Shown here one piece after another: positions 11,236 through 21,362 of a stretch of 64,000 nucleotides of DNA. The DNA is from Mauremys mutica (taxonomy: Eukaryota > Chordata > Testudines > Geoemydidae), in contig NC_059082.1 in assembly GCF_020497125.1 (NCBI RefSeq), forward strand, positions 29,906,965-29,970,964, written 5' to 3'. The notes below the pieces were generated by a model that did no database searches, was not told the DNA's origin, and saw only the letters and a list, made by a program, of their open reading frames with translations. Position 1 is the stretch's first letter, and each line of letters starts with the position of its first letter. A program made the translations under genes and the position numbers.

Positions 11236-11673
11236 TCTTCTCTCAGCTATAGTAATCTTGGGGGTTACCTGTGATTACAGGATGTGTAATGTTTCTAACC
11301 AGAAGTGTGATTTTCAAGTTGAGAGTCTTCTGTAATAAAATACTGGATAAGAACATTTCCCCCCAAACAAATAATGTGGTGGCTGCGCTACATGTAATAA
11401 GCAAGGCCTATTTATCACTGGAGGCTCAGTTGCATAACTACAGTCAAGTCAGCCTTCTAAATTAAAAAGAGACCCAGAAGGAGATTTCTTGTTTGTAAAA
11501 ACCAGGAAGGCTCACTGGGTTCTGCAGAGGTTATCCCTGGATTGACTGAAATGCAGCCAGAGTGCAACAGCTTCAGCATGATCAGACAATCCATCATTAC
11601 TCGTAAACATGCTCATTTAGAAGAACGGGGAACCAAGGAGCAATGGGCAGCAGGAAGGGTAGCCACTATTAAT

Positions 11674-12708
11674 TACGCCTCTACCCCAATATAACGCGGT
11701 CCTCAGGAGACAAAAAATCTCACCGCATTATAGGTGAGACCGCGTTATATCAAACTTGCTTTGCCCCCCCCCGTTCCTTGTTCCCTGACCACCCCCTCCA
11801 GAGACCCTCGTCTCTAATCACCCCCAGGACCCCACCCCTACCCAACCCCCCTGTCCCCTGACTGCTCCGACTCCTATCCACCCCCCACCCCCTGCCCCCT
11901 GACAGGCACTCACCGGCAGCGGCGGGAAGCAGAGCAGCCCGGCCCCAGCCCGCTCCACTCCGCCACCTCCCAGCCGCAGCGCTCTGCTTCCCACTTCCGG
12001 TGAGTGCGGGGAGGTTGGGGAAAGGATGCCCCTCCGCCCCCGCACTCACCTGCAGCGGGAAGCGGAGCAACGCGGTCCCAGCCCGCTCCGATTTCCTTGC
12101 CCTGGCCCCAGCCATGTCACTGGGGGCTGGCTGGGGAAAGGTCCTGCACTCACCTGCCCGGCGGGAAGTGGAGCACCACAGCTGGGAGCTGGCGGAGTGG
12201 AGCTGGCTGGGCTGCTCCACTTCCCAACCTCTCCACACTCACCTGCGGCGGGGAAAGGATGCCCTCCGCACTCACCTGCGGCGGGAAGCGGAGCGCTGCG
12301 GCTGGGAGCTGGCAGAGTGGAGCGGGCTGGGGCCGAGCTGCTCTGCTTTCGCCGCTGCTGGTGAGTACGAGGGGGGGGGTGTCCCTTCCCCCAAACCCTC
12401 TCCCCCAAGCGACACGGCTGGGGCCGGGGCGAGGGAAGCAGAGTGGGCTGCTCCCGGCCCCACGCTAATCCCCCGGGCCACTCTGGGACTGCGGGGCCCC
12501 CAAAAGTGCCCTCCCACAGCTCCTGCCCCCTAGACCCTGGGGGGGAGCCCCTGACTGCCCCCAATACCCTCTGCCCCCTCTCGAACCCCTTGGCCCCGGC
12601 CTGGCCCAGCACCCTTAACACGCTGCTCAAAGCAGTGTGTCAGAGCCTTACCGCTTTGTATGCGAACCCGCGTTATATCGGGTCGCGTTATATCGGGGTA
12701 AAGGTGTA
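11674..12708. mobile_element. 1031-bp non-autonomous DNA transposon, TA target duplication (Tigger-like?)
   Basis: Inverted ends: CGCCTCTACCCCAATATAAC at 11676, and its counterpart CACCTTTACCCCGATATAAC on the opposite strand ending at 12706, with TA at 11674-11675 and 12707-12708. The same terminus bounds the 195-bp element at 41252-41446. TA duplication and a CTCGATATAAC-like end suggest the TcMar-Tigger group (inference). The interior is strongly GC-rich (11760-12640), with several degenerate copies of a CACTCACCTGCGGCGGGAAG unit. No transposase is encoded; long ORFs on both strands reflect high GC. Confidence 0.75.
11907..12300. repeat. Degenerate GC-rich repeats inside a DNA transposon
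   Basis: CACTCACC followed by a G/C-rich CGGCGGGAAGCGGAGC block recurs near 11907, 12043, 12147, 12237 (short) and 12269, at spacings of roughly 30-140 bp. Copies alternate with GCTGGGAGCTGGCGGAGTGG blocks near 12180 and 12300. The arrangement looks like scrambled internal duplication rather than a regular tandem array. Confidence 0.65.
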
Positions 12709-13953
12709 CTCTGAAGCATGCTTAAGCTCAGAGAAGTGATTATAAAACTGGCATCTTGGTCTTACACATATTTTTATCCAATCAATTCCAGTTACAAGTA
12801 AAAACAAGATTTTCTAATTAAGTTTGTTTTCCCTTGTGTGACCAATTTGAAATATTTTTTAGTTGTTACATGTACATAAACAATACCTTGTCAAGTCCAA
12901 CGACTGTACCCATATAAACCACACATCCATTTCTTTACCTTTTCTATCTGTAACTCTATAAATTACAATTTCCATATACCTGGACTGGTTTTCAGTTGAA
13001 TATGGATTTTCACCTTCACTTCCAGTCACCATGATTAACACAGAAATAACTGCATTTCCTACGTATAGGTCCAAAACCTGCATCCCTTATTTAGGCAAAA
13101 CCCCAGTGAAATCACATGACCCGTCGCTTGGAAATAACATTTGGCATGTAGCACTTTTCATCTTCTAAATGTTTTATAAAGCTCAATTAATTAATCCTCC
13201 CAATACCCATATGAGGCAGGGAAGTTCTACTACACCTATTATTTCACAGATGAGGAAACTGCAACAGAAAGATTAGGTGATTTGCCCAAGGTCACAAAAT
13301 GAGATCATTTTAAAATGCAGGAATTATGCTTTCTGCACTCACACCATTAGAACACAGGCCAAATATTCATCACACTGAAACCAAGGAGAGTTTTGTCATT
13401 ACTTCAATGGAAACAGGATTTGGCCCCATGTGCCTCTGTTTTTGAGGTACTTAGAGACCTTCTTGGATGAAAGGTAAAATATGAAATGTACATTACACCA
13501 TTATTATCAATGTGAGTCATTACGCTGACATGCCATGCTAAGCCTGGTATTGACTTAAGGGAAGTTCTCTCCACTTCATATATTACCAACAATGAAGATT
13601 CTGTAATCAAGTTTCAGATGACAATTTTGCTGCTGTTATTTGTGGGGGGTGAGGGGGAAAAAGGCAGGACGAGAGGACAGAAACCAGGCTGCTCAATGCC
13701 ACAGCTTTACTGGACCCACTTCATTGGTAGTACAACTCGTCCGACACAGAGGGAGAAGATGCATCTTTAAAAGTGCTATTTTTATTTTACGTAGTCACCT
13801 GTCGGAGCAGAAGTCCACTTTACCTTTGATAGTCAGGAGTGTGTTGAGTATAAGATGAATGGGATTGGAAGAGCTATGATATAACAGAAGCATAAGAGAC
13901 AGCCATGCTGGTCCCACGCAGAGCCAGAACTCCATAAAACCCTTCTTTCATGG
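12709..13953. other. Intron with a MIR copy, no gene
   Basis: AT-rich intron. The only recognised repeat is a MIR-like segment at about 13190-13330. A 12640-13000 search for coding exons found none. Confidence 0.5.
13190..13330 (-). repeat. MIR-like CORE-SINE, antisense
   Basis: TATTTCACAGATGAGGAAAC then TTAGGTGATTTGCCCAAGGT reads as the reverse complement of the MIR core. Confidence 0.65.
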
Positions 13954-14216
13954 GGCTTGGCTACACTTACAAATTTGCAGCGCTGCAGCAGGGTGTGAAA
14001 ACACACCCTCTGCAGCGCTGCAAATTGCGGCGCTACAAAGCGCCAGTGTAGTCAAAGCCCCGCGCTGTCCGTTATTCCCCACAGGGAAGTGGAGTACGGA
14101 CAGCGCTGGGAGAGTTTTCTCCCAGCGCTGGTGCTTTGATTACACTTAGCGCTTCAAAGTGCTGCCGCGGCAGCGCTGTCGCGGCAGCGCTTTGAAATGC
14201 AAGTGTAGCCAAAGCC
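13954..14216. mobile_element. 263-bp MITE with GGCTTTGGCTACACTT ends
   Basis: Left end GGCTTGGCTACACTTACAAA and right end, read on the other strand, GGCTTTGGCTACACTTGCAT form inverted repeats. The interior is built of palindromic GCAGCGCTGC and CGCGGCAGCGCT blocks, so the whole element can fold on itself. CATGG flanks both ends but overlaps the terminus, so the true target duplication is unclear. hAT or Harbinger origin cannot be told apart here. Confidence 0.75.
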
Positions 14217-15252
14217 ATGGACTAAAAACAATGCTATATTAGGGCCAGTCTATGGTATTCAACCACCAAGCAGTACTGGTGATGGACAGAAGCCCCCTAA
14301 ACCCTGGAAGAGTTTTGCAATCTCTTCAGGAGACAAAATCCCTTCCCTCCCCTAGCAGCTTCCCCACGTACAGTGGGAGTGCACACATTGCGCCTACCCT
14401 TTGCCATGATCCCACTTGCTCCTCGGGGGGACTGTATCGTGGGGGTGCCTGTATCGTGGGGGTGCCCAAGAGCAGTCCCTGTTCTCCCCAAGCACATGGT
14501 CCCTATCCCTGCATGAGGAGCACTGAGATGGCAGACAGCTCACTGTTCCACCCATTGCCCTCAAATACCCACAAAACCCAAGAACAATCTGACCTTTAAG
14601 GTCATATCGTCTGTGTTTGGATCCTGTCCTGTGATTTTTGTCTAACTTGATTAAAAACCATTACTTCTATGTCAGATGACTGCTCCTCCACCCACAGCTT
14701 TGCAGGCAATATTTTGGAAGCAAGCCTCTCTTCTATATGCACCTCCAACATTTACATTAACCAGATATGATTTTATTCTAGAATGAGCATTAAAACAGAC
14801 AGTCTTTATACAGAAGATACATCAAAGATATCTTACTGAGATCAGAAATGTCAGCTCATTTACAGACGCTTAGTGCCAAACAGCAGATATAAAATCTATT
14901 AAAATGTAAATTTTCAAGGTCATTAAAACCTGAATATCAACTCCCTTATTATATCAACACCTCATTATAGCACGCAAGTAATTGACACCTGAAGCACGAT
15001 GTAAAGGTATTATTGTTTCTCGTGTATATGAAATGTAAATGTAATTATTATTATGATGGAGGCAGAAGGGCCTTGAAAGTAAAGTGGGTGGGAAAAATAA
15101 AAAGCTCCTAAGGCTGAATACTAATAAAACCATTTATTTCCTATGCAAATGTATTCTTAAAATGCCAATTGAGTGCTCAGTGTGTGCATCAATATTAAAA
15201 ATAAGAAAACTGGATTAACAATATGAAATAAAAATTTAAAAAGAGAATTTAC
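14217..15252. other. Intron, no recognised feature
   Basis: Intron between the MITE and the PTB/linker exon. A modest ORF at 14252-14599 has no family resemblance and lies antisense to the gene. GGGGGTGCCTGTATCGTGGG contains a local direct duplication (GTATCGTGGGGGTGCC) near 14425-14465. Confidence 0.45.
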
Positions 15253-15432
15253 CTCCTTGCAGTTCTCTGAATTGGAGAAGTGTATAAGATCATCATTATA
15301 CATCTCCTGGGTATTGATTATGTCACTATATTCTTTCTGACTGAGATCCTCTGGATTAATTCCGTTGGCTCTCAGAAACTCCTGGTAGGCCACGCTGAAA
15401 GCCTGACCAATTGATTGAGCTATCAGCTGTGC
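15253..15432 (-). CDS. APBA2: APBA2 exon, PTB C-terminal helix and PTB-PDZ linker
   Basis: A 180-nt exon (60 codons, phase 0/0) from [20 protein letters not shown] to [29 protein letters not shown] is the C-terminal alpha helix of the PTB domain, which packs against bound peptide. The following acidic stretch ([20 protein letters not shown], then YNDDLIHF) is the linker helix that in Mint1 folds back on the PTB domain and inhibits APP binding (established for Mint1; inferred here). Acceptor TTTTACAG above 15432 and donor GAG|GTAAAT below 15253. An antisense CR1 3' end begins about 160 bp upstream of the acceptor. Confidence 0.96.
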
Positions 15433-15589
15433 CTGTAAAATAAAATAAGATGCAGCTGAAAAGGAGGAACACCACTCAGTAACTATGAACAGAGCTAATT
15501 TGCTTAAAAGATTCACCCAAATTAATACAAAATGCAACAATAATATAAATCTCTCTACGGCAAACTCAATATGGCAAACTCTTGACTTC

Positions 15590-16222
15590 TTGACATTTCT
15601 GGTCACCCCATCTAAAAAAAGGCATCTTAGAAGTGGAAAAGGTACCGAGAAGGGCAACAAAAATGATTAAGGGTATGGAACAGGTTCCGTATGAGGACAG
15701 ATTAAGAAGAATGCGACTTTTCAGCTTGGAAAAAAGAGATGACTAAGGGAATATGATGGAGGTCTATAAAATCATGATTCATGTGGAGAAAATGAATAAG
15801 CAAGTGTTATTTACTCCTTCAGCTAACACAAGAACTAGAGGTCACCCAATGAAATTAATAGGCAGCAGGTTTAAAACAAACAAAATAAAGTACTTCTTCA
15901 AACAAGGTACAGTCAACTTATGGAACTCATTGCCAGGGAATGCTGTGAATACCAAAGCTATAACAAAGTTCAAAAAAGAATTAAATTCATGGAGGATAGG
16001 TCCATCAATAGCTATTCCCCAAGATGGTCAGGGATGCAACCCCAGGTTCTGGCTTTCCCTAGCCGCTCACTGCCAGAAGCTGGAAGTGGACCACAGGGGA
16101 TGATGATTGATGATTGCCTGTTCTGTTCATTCCCTCTGAAGCATCTGGCATTGGCCATTGTCAGAAAACAGGATACTGGGCTAGACAGACCATTGGTCTG
16201 ACTCACTATGGCCATTCTTGTG
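15590..16222 (+). mobile_element. CR1 LINE, 5'-truncated 3' end
   Basis: Plus-strand copy of the same CR1 tail as 5720-6290. It includes [15 protein letters not shown] RT C-terminal sequence, [20 protein letters not shown] and [20 protein letters not shown] around 15790-15960, then 3' UTR with CACAGGGGATGATGATTGAT and the terminus GTCAGAAAACAGGATACTGG through ATGGCCATTCTTGTGAG. It is antisense to APBA2 and starts about 160 bp upstream of an exon acceptor. Confidence 0.88.
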
Positions 16223-16792
16223 AGCTCCTTTCACCAAGAAGCTGCAGTTGCTAGTAATATGCTGCTTATGCATCTGTTTCTATAAGCACTGAAGTAGTAT
16301 ATTGTAGATCAATTCTCAGACTTTTTCACAGCGTGGACCATATATTAAGAGAGAGATTGTCACATGGTCTGGACACTCAATACATTCTGACCACAACTGC
16401 AGTCCCCTGTGCAGCAGAGAGGAGGATCTGTGCTTGCATGTCTGACCAGAATAGAGTTCCCCTGTTTGTGATTATTAAGCCCACCCTCACACTGGACCAA
16501 ATGGATGCATGGTTAGCTTGGGCTGCTCCATCAACAGCATCTTCAGTGCTCCTGGATCTTATACCACTGCATGTGCCACTTCTGCAAATCCATCTGCTCT
16601 CACTTTGCAGCCATTGTACCTGTCCCATAGCTTCAGCAAACCCTGTCCCCTCTTCCCCCACCCACTTGCTGATTGCCGTATTTAACCCAGAGCAGTGCCT
16701 GCACTGCCTGCCAGCATCAACAACGTTTAATAATTTGTCTGTGCTTTCTTGCATTGTATGGTTTTGTGACAGGGAATCCTTTTATAATCATA
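16223..16792. other. Intron, no recognised feature
   Basis: Intron between a CR1 tail and a hAT MITE. ORFs on both strands at 16333-16857 and 16377-16754 show no family resemblance. Confidence 0.45.
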
Positions 16793-17266
16793 GTGCACAC
16801 CATAGACACCGACTCCGTGGGTGCTCCGGGGCTGGAGCACCCACGGGGAAAAATTAGGGGTGCTCTGCACCCACCGGCAGCCAAGCTCCCCTCATCCCCC
16901 ACCCCACCTCCTCCTCCCCTGAGTGCGCCACGTACTTGCTCCTCCGCCCACTTCCCAGCGCTTCCCACCCAGCTGCCGCCAAACAGCTGTTTCAGTTTGG
17001 CAGTGTTTGCACACTCGGGGCACTCAGGGGAGGAGGCGGGGAAGAGGCGCGGCCGGGGTGGGGATTTGGGGAAGGGGTTGGAATAGGGGCAGGGAGGGGG
17101 CGGAGTTGAGGCGGAGACTTTGGGGAAGAGGTTAGAATGGGAGCAGGGAAGGGGTGGGAAGAGGCGGAGCTGGGCCTCATGGAAGGGGTGGAGTGGGGCA
17201 GGGCTGGGGGCGGGAGGGTTCGAGGGCCCATGGCAAAGAGGGGAAGTCAGCGCCTATGATGCACAC
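16793..17266. mobile_element. 458-bp hAT-type MITE with 8-bp target duplication
   Basis: The element at 16801-17258 begins CATAGACACCGACTCCG and ends GGAAGTCAGCGCCTATG, an imperfect inverted repeat (CATAGGCGCTGACTTCC on the other strand). Flanks are GTGCACAC at 16793-16800 and ATGCACAC at 17259-17266, 7 of 8 matching, which fits a hAT duplication. The interior is GC-rich with G-rich blocks (GGGGAAGAGG, GGGGCAGGGA) and has no transposase. Confidence 0.82.
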
Positions 17267-17792
17267 TGGCCAAACACTGCTAGCCACATTTAGGAAACTC
17301 TGCTGGACTCCAATTGTTAAGTCATTCGCCATGTCTCTGGTGTGTTTCTGGAGAGCTCCTCTGACCATGCAATCTCAGCAATATGAGATGACTACCCATC
17401 AAAGGCCTGGTCTACACTACGCGTTTATACCAAATTTAGCAGCGTTAAACCAATTTTACGCTGCACCCGTCCACACAACGAAGCCCTTTATATCGACATA
17501 AAGGGCTCTTAATACCGATATCTGTACTCCTCCCCGACGAGGGGAGTAGCGCTCAAATCGGTATTGCCATGTCGGATTAGGGTTAGTGTGGCTGCAAATC
17601 AACGGTATTGGCCTCCGAGAGCTATCCCACAGTGCACCATTGTGACCGCTCTGGAAAGCCATCTGAACTCGGATGCACTGGCCAGGTAGACAGGAAAAGC
17701 CCCGCGAACTTTTGAATTTCATTTCCTGTTTGGCCAGCGTGGAGAGCTCATCAGCACAGGTGACCACGCAGAGCTCATCAGCACAGGTAACA

Positions 17793-18345
17793 ATGCAGTC
17801 TCCTGAGAATCGAAAAAGAGCTTCAGCATGGACTGCACGGGAGGTACTGGATCTGATCGCTGTATGGGGAGAGGATTCCTTGCTAACAGAACTCCGTTCC
17901 AAAAGACGAAATGAAAAAACATTTGAAAAAATTTCCAAGGCCATGATGCAGAGAGGCCACACCAGGGACTCAGTACAGTGCCGTGTGAAAGTTAAAGAGC
18001 TCAGACAAGCCTACCAGAAAACCAAAGAAGCAAACGGAAGGTCCAGGGCAGGGCCGAAAACATGCCGCTTCTACGCTGAGCTGCATGCTATTCTAGGGGG
18101 GTCCGCCATCACTACCCCACCCCTGCCCATGGATTCCGAGGTGGGGGTGGTAATCGCAGCCATGGCTGAGGATTCTGCGGACGGGGAAGATGAGGAGGAG
18201 GAGGAAGAGGAGGACGAGCTTGCAGAGAGCACACAGCACTCCGTTCTCCCCAACAGCCAGGAGCTTTTTCTCACCCTGACGGAATTACCCTCCCAGCCCT
18301 CCCAAGCAACTATCCCAGACAATGAAGCCATGGAAGGGACCTCTG
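17793..18345 (+). CDS. Harbinger Myb/SANT-like DNA-binding protein, exon 1
   Basis: Exon 1 of the element's accessory gene. From ATG at 17793 it encodes MQSPENRKRASAWTAREVLD onward. Residues ~8-95 form a Myb/SANT-like (Myb_DNA-bind_4 type) three-helix domain with the pattern W-T...VLDLI..W...LL.ELRSKRRN...F..IS..M..RG..RD..QCR.K.K.LR..Y, ending CRFYAELHAILGG. An acidic tract of mostly Glu follows at ~130-145. In related elements this protein binds DNA and helps carry the transposase to the nucleus (family knowledge). The donor TCTG|GTGAGT at 18345/18346 joins in phase to 19364. An upstream in-frame ATG at 17673 is an alternative start; 17793 is preferred because homologous proteins begin near the QNRKRA-type sequence. 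Confidence 0.85.
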
Positions 18346-18444
18346 GTGAGTGTACCTTGTAAATATAAGACATGGTTTAAAAGCAAGCATTTTTTAATGA
18401 TTAATTTGCCCTGAGGACTTGGGATGCATTCGTGGCCAGTACAG

Positions 18445-19035
18445 TTATTGGAAAAGTCTGTTAACATGTCTGGGGATGGAGCGGAAATCCTCCAGGGACA
18501 TCTCCATGAAGCTCTCCTGGAGGTACTCCAAAAGCCTTTGCAGGTTTCTGAGCAGGGCAGCCTTATTCCGTCCTCCATGGTAGGACACTTGACCACGCCA
18601 TGCATGTAGCAAGTAATCTGGTATCATTGCATGACAAAGCCTAGCTGCGTATGGTCCCGGTGTTTGCTGGCATTCAAGCAACATCCGCTCTTTATCTCGC
18701 TGTGTTATCCTCAGGAGAGTGATATCGTTCATGGTAACGTGGTTGAAATTCAGGAATTTAATTAAGGGGACAGAGATGGGCATTCCTACTGGGCTGTTTG
18801 CCTGTTGCTTAAAAGAAATCCTTCCTTGCAGGTAGCCAAGCAAGAGGGGGGTGGTGATTGGTGCTGAGCTTTTTCGCGTTTGGCTAGCAGGGATCTTCCC
18901 TGCTACCAGCCACGCGGTGGTGGGGAGGGGGGTGTTTAGCAGTGATCTTCCATGATACCAGCCACGTGGTGGGGGGAGCAGTAAAGCGATCATCCCAGAG
19001 AATTGGATGGGGGGTGGTGGTTTCTGCTTCTGCAC
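18445..19035 (-). CDS. 196-codon antisense ORF in the intron of the Harbinger Myb-like gene
   Basis: An uninterrupted ORF opposite to the intron between the two Myb-like exons. The C-terminal two-thirds looks protein-like: a KFLNFNHVTMNDITLLRITQ segment, then DKERMLLECQQTPGPYAARL, MIPDYLLHAWRGQVSYHGGR and a helical KAALLRNLQRLLEYLQESFM stretch ending HVNRLFQ. The N-terminal third (Pro-rich, PPPPIQFSG) overlaps G-rich low-complexity DNA and is less convincing. I know no domain for it. It may be a third gene of the element, part of a longer antisense transcript, or a chance ORF. Confidence 0.4.
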   Translation of the reverse strand: MQKQKPPPPIQFSGMIALLLPPPRGWYHGRSLLNTPLPTTAWLVAGKIPASQTRKSSAPITTPLLLGYLQGRISFKQQANSPVGMPISVPLIKFLNFNHVTMNDITLLRITQRDKERMLLECQQTPGPYAARLCHAMIPDYLLHAWRGQVSYHGGRNKAALLRNLQRLLEYLQESFMEMSLEDFRSIPRHVNRLFQ

Positions 19036-19363
19036 GTTAACAGGAAAGAAGCAGCACTGAACGGGCTTTGCTTGCTATTTGGTAAAGGAGGGCACTGGAT
19101 ATATGAAGGCTGCAGAAGCTGAAAGACAATGGCGTACCATGACCGCATGCAAGCCGAATTCTGCTGCCCGAACCTGCGTCTGTGAGATCTCTAACACCAG
19201 AGCCGCAGGCACTCAATATTAAGATGTAAAATGCGACCTTGTAGTGAAATCACATGTGCTATGTAAGATGCATAGTGTTGTTCACCATGAAAGAGTGTAA
19301 GCATTGTTCTGTAAAATGTATCTTTTTAAATACTTCTCTCCCTTTTTTCCCTCCCTCATGCAG

Positions 19364-19839
19364 CTGCAAATTTTTCAAGCCTCCCTACTCCATCCCGAAG
19401 GCTATCTCAGATAAGGCAGCGGAAAAAAAAGACACGAGACAAAATGTTCTCGGAAATCATGGAAGTGACCTGCAATGAAAGAGCTCATCTGAATGAGTGG
19501 AAGGATGTGGTATCAAATTACAGGAAAGATACCAGGGACACTCGAGATGAGAGGTGGTGGCAGGAAGATCAGAGATGTAGGCAGGAAGATCAGCGGTGGC
19601 GGGATGCAACACTGGGGCTGCAGCGTGATGAAACTGACATGCTCCGGCGTCTGGTGGAGCTTCAGGAACGGCAGCAGGATCACAGAGTGCCGCTGCAGCC
19701 CCTGTATAACCACCCTCACCCCTCACCATGTTCCACATCCTCCTCACCCAGACGTGTAAGAACGCGTGGGGGGAGGCTCTGTGCACCCGCCCACTCCACC
19801 CCCGTGGACAGCCCAACCAAAAGGCTGTCATTATTGTGA
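19364..19839 (+). CDS. Harbinger Myb/SANT-like protein, exon 2
   Basis: The acceptor CTCATGCAG precedes 19364 and joins exon 1 to give ...EGTS|AANFSSLPTPSRR. A basic cluster RQRKKKTRDK is a likely nuclear localisation signal. A long charged helix follows (YRKDTRDTRDERWWQEDQRC, then QEDQRWRDATLGLQRDETDM and LRRLVELQERQQ), probably a coiled coil for dimerisation or transposase contact. A Pro/Ser-rich tail ends with TGA at 19837-19839. The polyadenylation signal AATAAA is at 19934. The combined two-exon protein is about 342 residues from the 17793 start, with no stop or frameshift, so this gene still looks intact. Confidence 0.83.
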
Positions 19840-19933
19840 AATTTTTTTAGTGGCCTTTTCCTTCCCTCCTATCCTCCTCCCAAACCACACCCGGGCTATC
19901 TTGTCAGTTCTCTCCCTCTTTTTATAATGAATT

Positions 19934-19973
19934 AATAAAGAATACATGATTTTTAAACGATAGTGACTTTATT
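19934..19973. promoter_or_regulatory. Convergent polyadenylation signals of the two Harbinger genes
   Basis: AATAAA at 19934-19939 on the plus strand serves the Myb-like gene. TTTATT at 19968-19973 is AATAAA on the minus strand and would serve the transposase gene. The signals lie 28 bp apart in tail-to-tail arrangement. Confidence 0.7.
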
Positions 19974-20073
19974 TCCTTAAGCAAGCTGTAATCGAAGGGG
20001 GAGGGTGGGTTGCTTACAGGGAATGAGTCAATCAAGGGGGGGAGGGTTCATCTAGGGGAAACAAACACAGCAG

Positions 20074-21362
20074 TCACACCCTACCCTGGCCAGTGATGAA
20101 ACTCATTTTCAAAGCTTCTCTGATGCGCACCGCTTCCTGGTGTGCTCTTTTAATCGCCCTGGTGTCTGGCTGCGCGTAATCAGCGGCCAGATGATTTGCC
20201 TCAGCCTCCCACCCCGCCATAAAGATCTCCCCCTTACTCTCACAGCGATTGTGGAGTACACAGCAAGCAGCAATAACAAGGGGATATTGGTTTGGCTGAG
20301 GTCTGAGCGAGTCAGTAATGTGCGCCAGCGCGCCTTTAAACGGCCAAATGCACATTCCACCACCATTCTGCACTTGCTCAGCCTGTAATTGAACAGATCC
20401 TGACTACTGTCCAGGCTGCCTGTGTATGGCTTCATGAGCCATGGCATCAAGGGGTAGGCTGGGTCCCCCAGGATAACGACAGGCATTTCAACATCCCCAA
20501 CTGTTATTTTCTGGTCTGGGAAGTAATTCCCTTGCTGCAGCCGTTTAAACAGAGTAGTGTTCCTGAAGACGCGAGCGTCATGAACCCTTCCCGGACATCC
20601 CACGTGGATGTTGGTGAAACGTCCCTTGTGATCCACCAGTGCTTGCAGCACCATTGAAAAGTACCCCTTGCGGTTTACATACTGGGTGGCCTGGTGCTCC
20701 AGTGCCAAGATAGGGATATGGGTTCCATCTATTGCCCCACCACAGTTAGGGAATCCCATTGCAGCAAAGGCATCCACTATGACCTGCACGTTTCCCAGAG
20801 TCACAACCTTTCGTAGCAGCAGCTTAATGATTGCTTTGGCTACTTGCATCACAGCAGCCCCCACAGTAGATTTGCCCACTCCAAATTGATTCCCGACTGA
20901 CCGGTAGCTGTCTGGCGTTGCAAGCTTCCAGAGGGCTATTGTCACTCGCTTCTCAACTGTGAGGGCTGCTCTCATCTTGGTATTCTGGTGTTTCAGGGCA
21001 GGGGAAAGCAAGTCACAAAGTTCCATGAAAGTGCCCTTATGCATGCGAAAGTTTCGCAGCCACTGGGAATTGTCCCAAACCTGCAAAACTATGTGGTCCC
21101 ACCAGTCTGTGCTTGTTTCCCAGGCCCAAAATCAGCGTTCAATGGCTAGAACCTGCCCCATTACGAGCAGGATCTCCAAAGTGCAGGGTCCCGCGGTTTG
21201 AGAGAATTCTGTGTCCATGTCCTCATCACTCTCGTCGCCGTGCTGCTGTAGCTGCCTCCTCCTCACCTGGTTTTGCAGGTCCTGGTTCAGCATAGACTGC
21301 ACGAGAATGCGCGAGGTGTTTACAACGTCCATGATTGCTGTCTTGAGCTGAGCAGGGTCCAT
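20074..21362 (-). pseudogene. Harbinger DDE transposase (HARBI1-like), one stop and one frameshift
   Basis: The probable start is at 21362 (MDPAQLKTAIMDVVNTSRIL). The DDE_Tnp_4 catalytic triad is present: Asp in GGAIDGTHIPI, Asp in VILGDPAYPLMPW and Glu in VECAFGRLKARWR. A helix-turn-helix-like region (SYRSVGNQFGVGKSTVGAAV) lies upstream. Two lesions are visible: an in-frame TGA at about 21132 in ..AIER*FWAWETS.., most simply a CpG-decay CGA to TGA change, and a one-base loss near 20278-20284, after which the conserved VIAACCVLHNRCESKGEI continues in another frame to 20074. All else is open. The enzyme would cut and paste the element at TWA targets. A second product from an internal Met at 21086 would retain the catalytic core but still meet the frameshift. 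Confidence 0.88.

Noticed and set aside
11750..12739. Several long ORFs on both strands of the GC-rich block
   Set aside because: They overlap in all frames, consist of Pro/Gly/Ala-rich low-complexity translation and fall wholly inside a DNA transposon with clear inverted ends.
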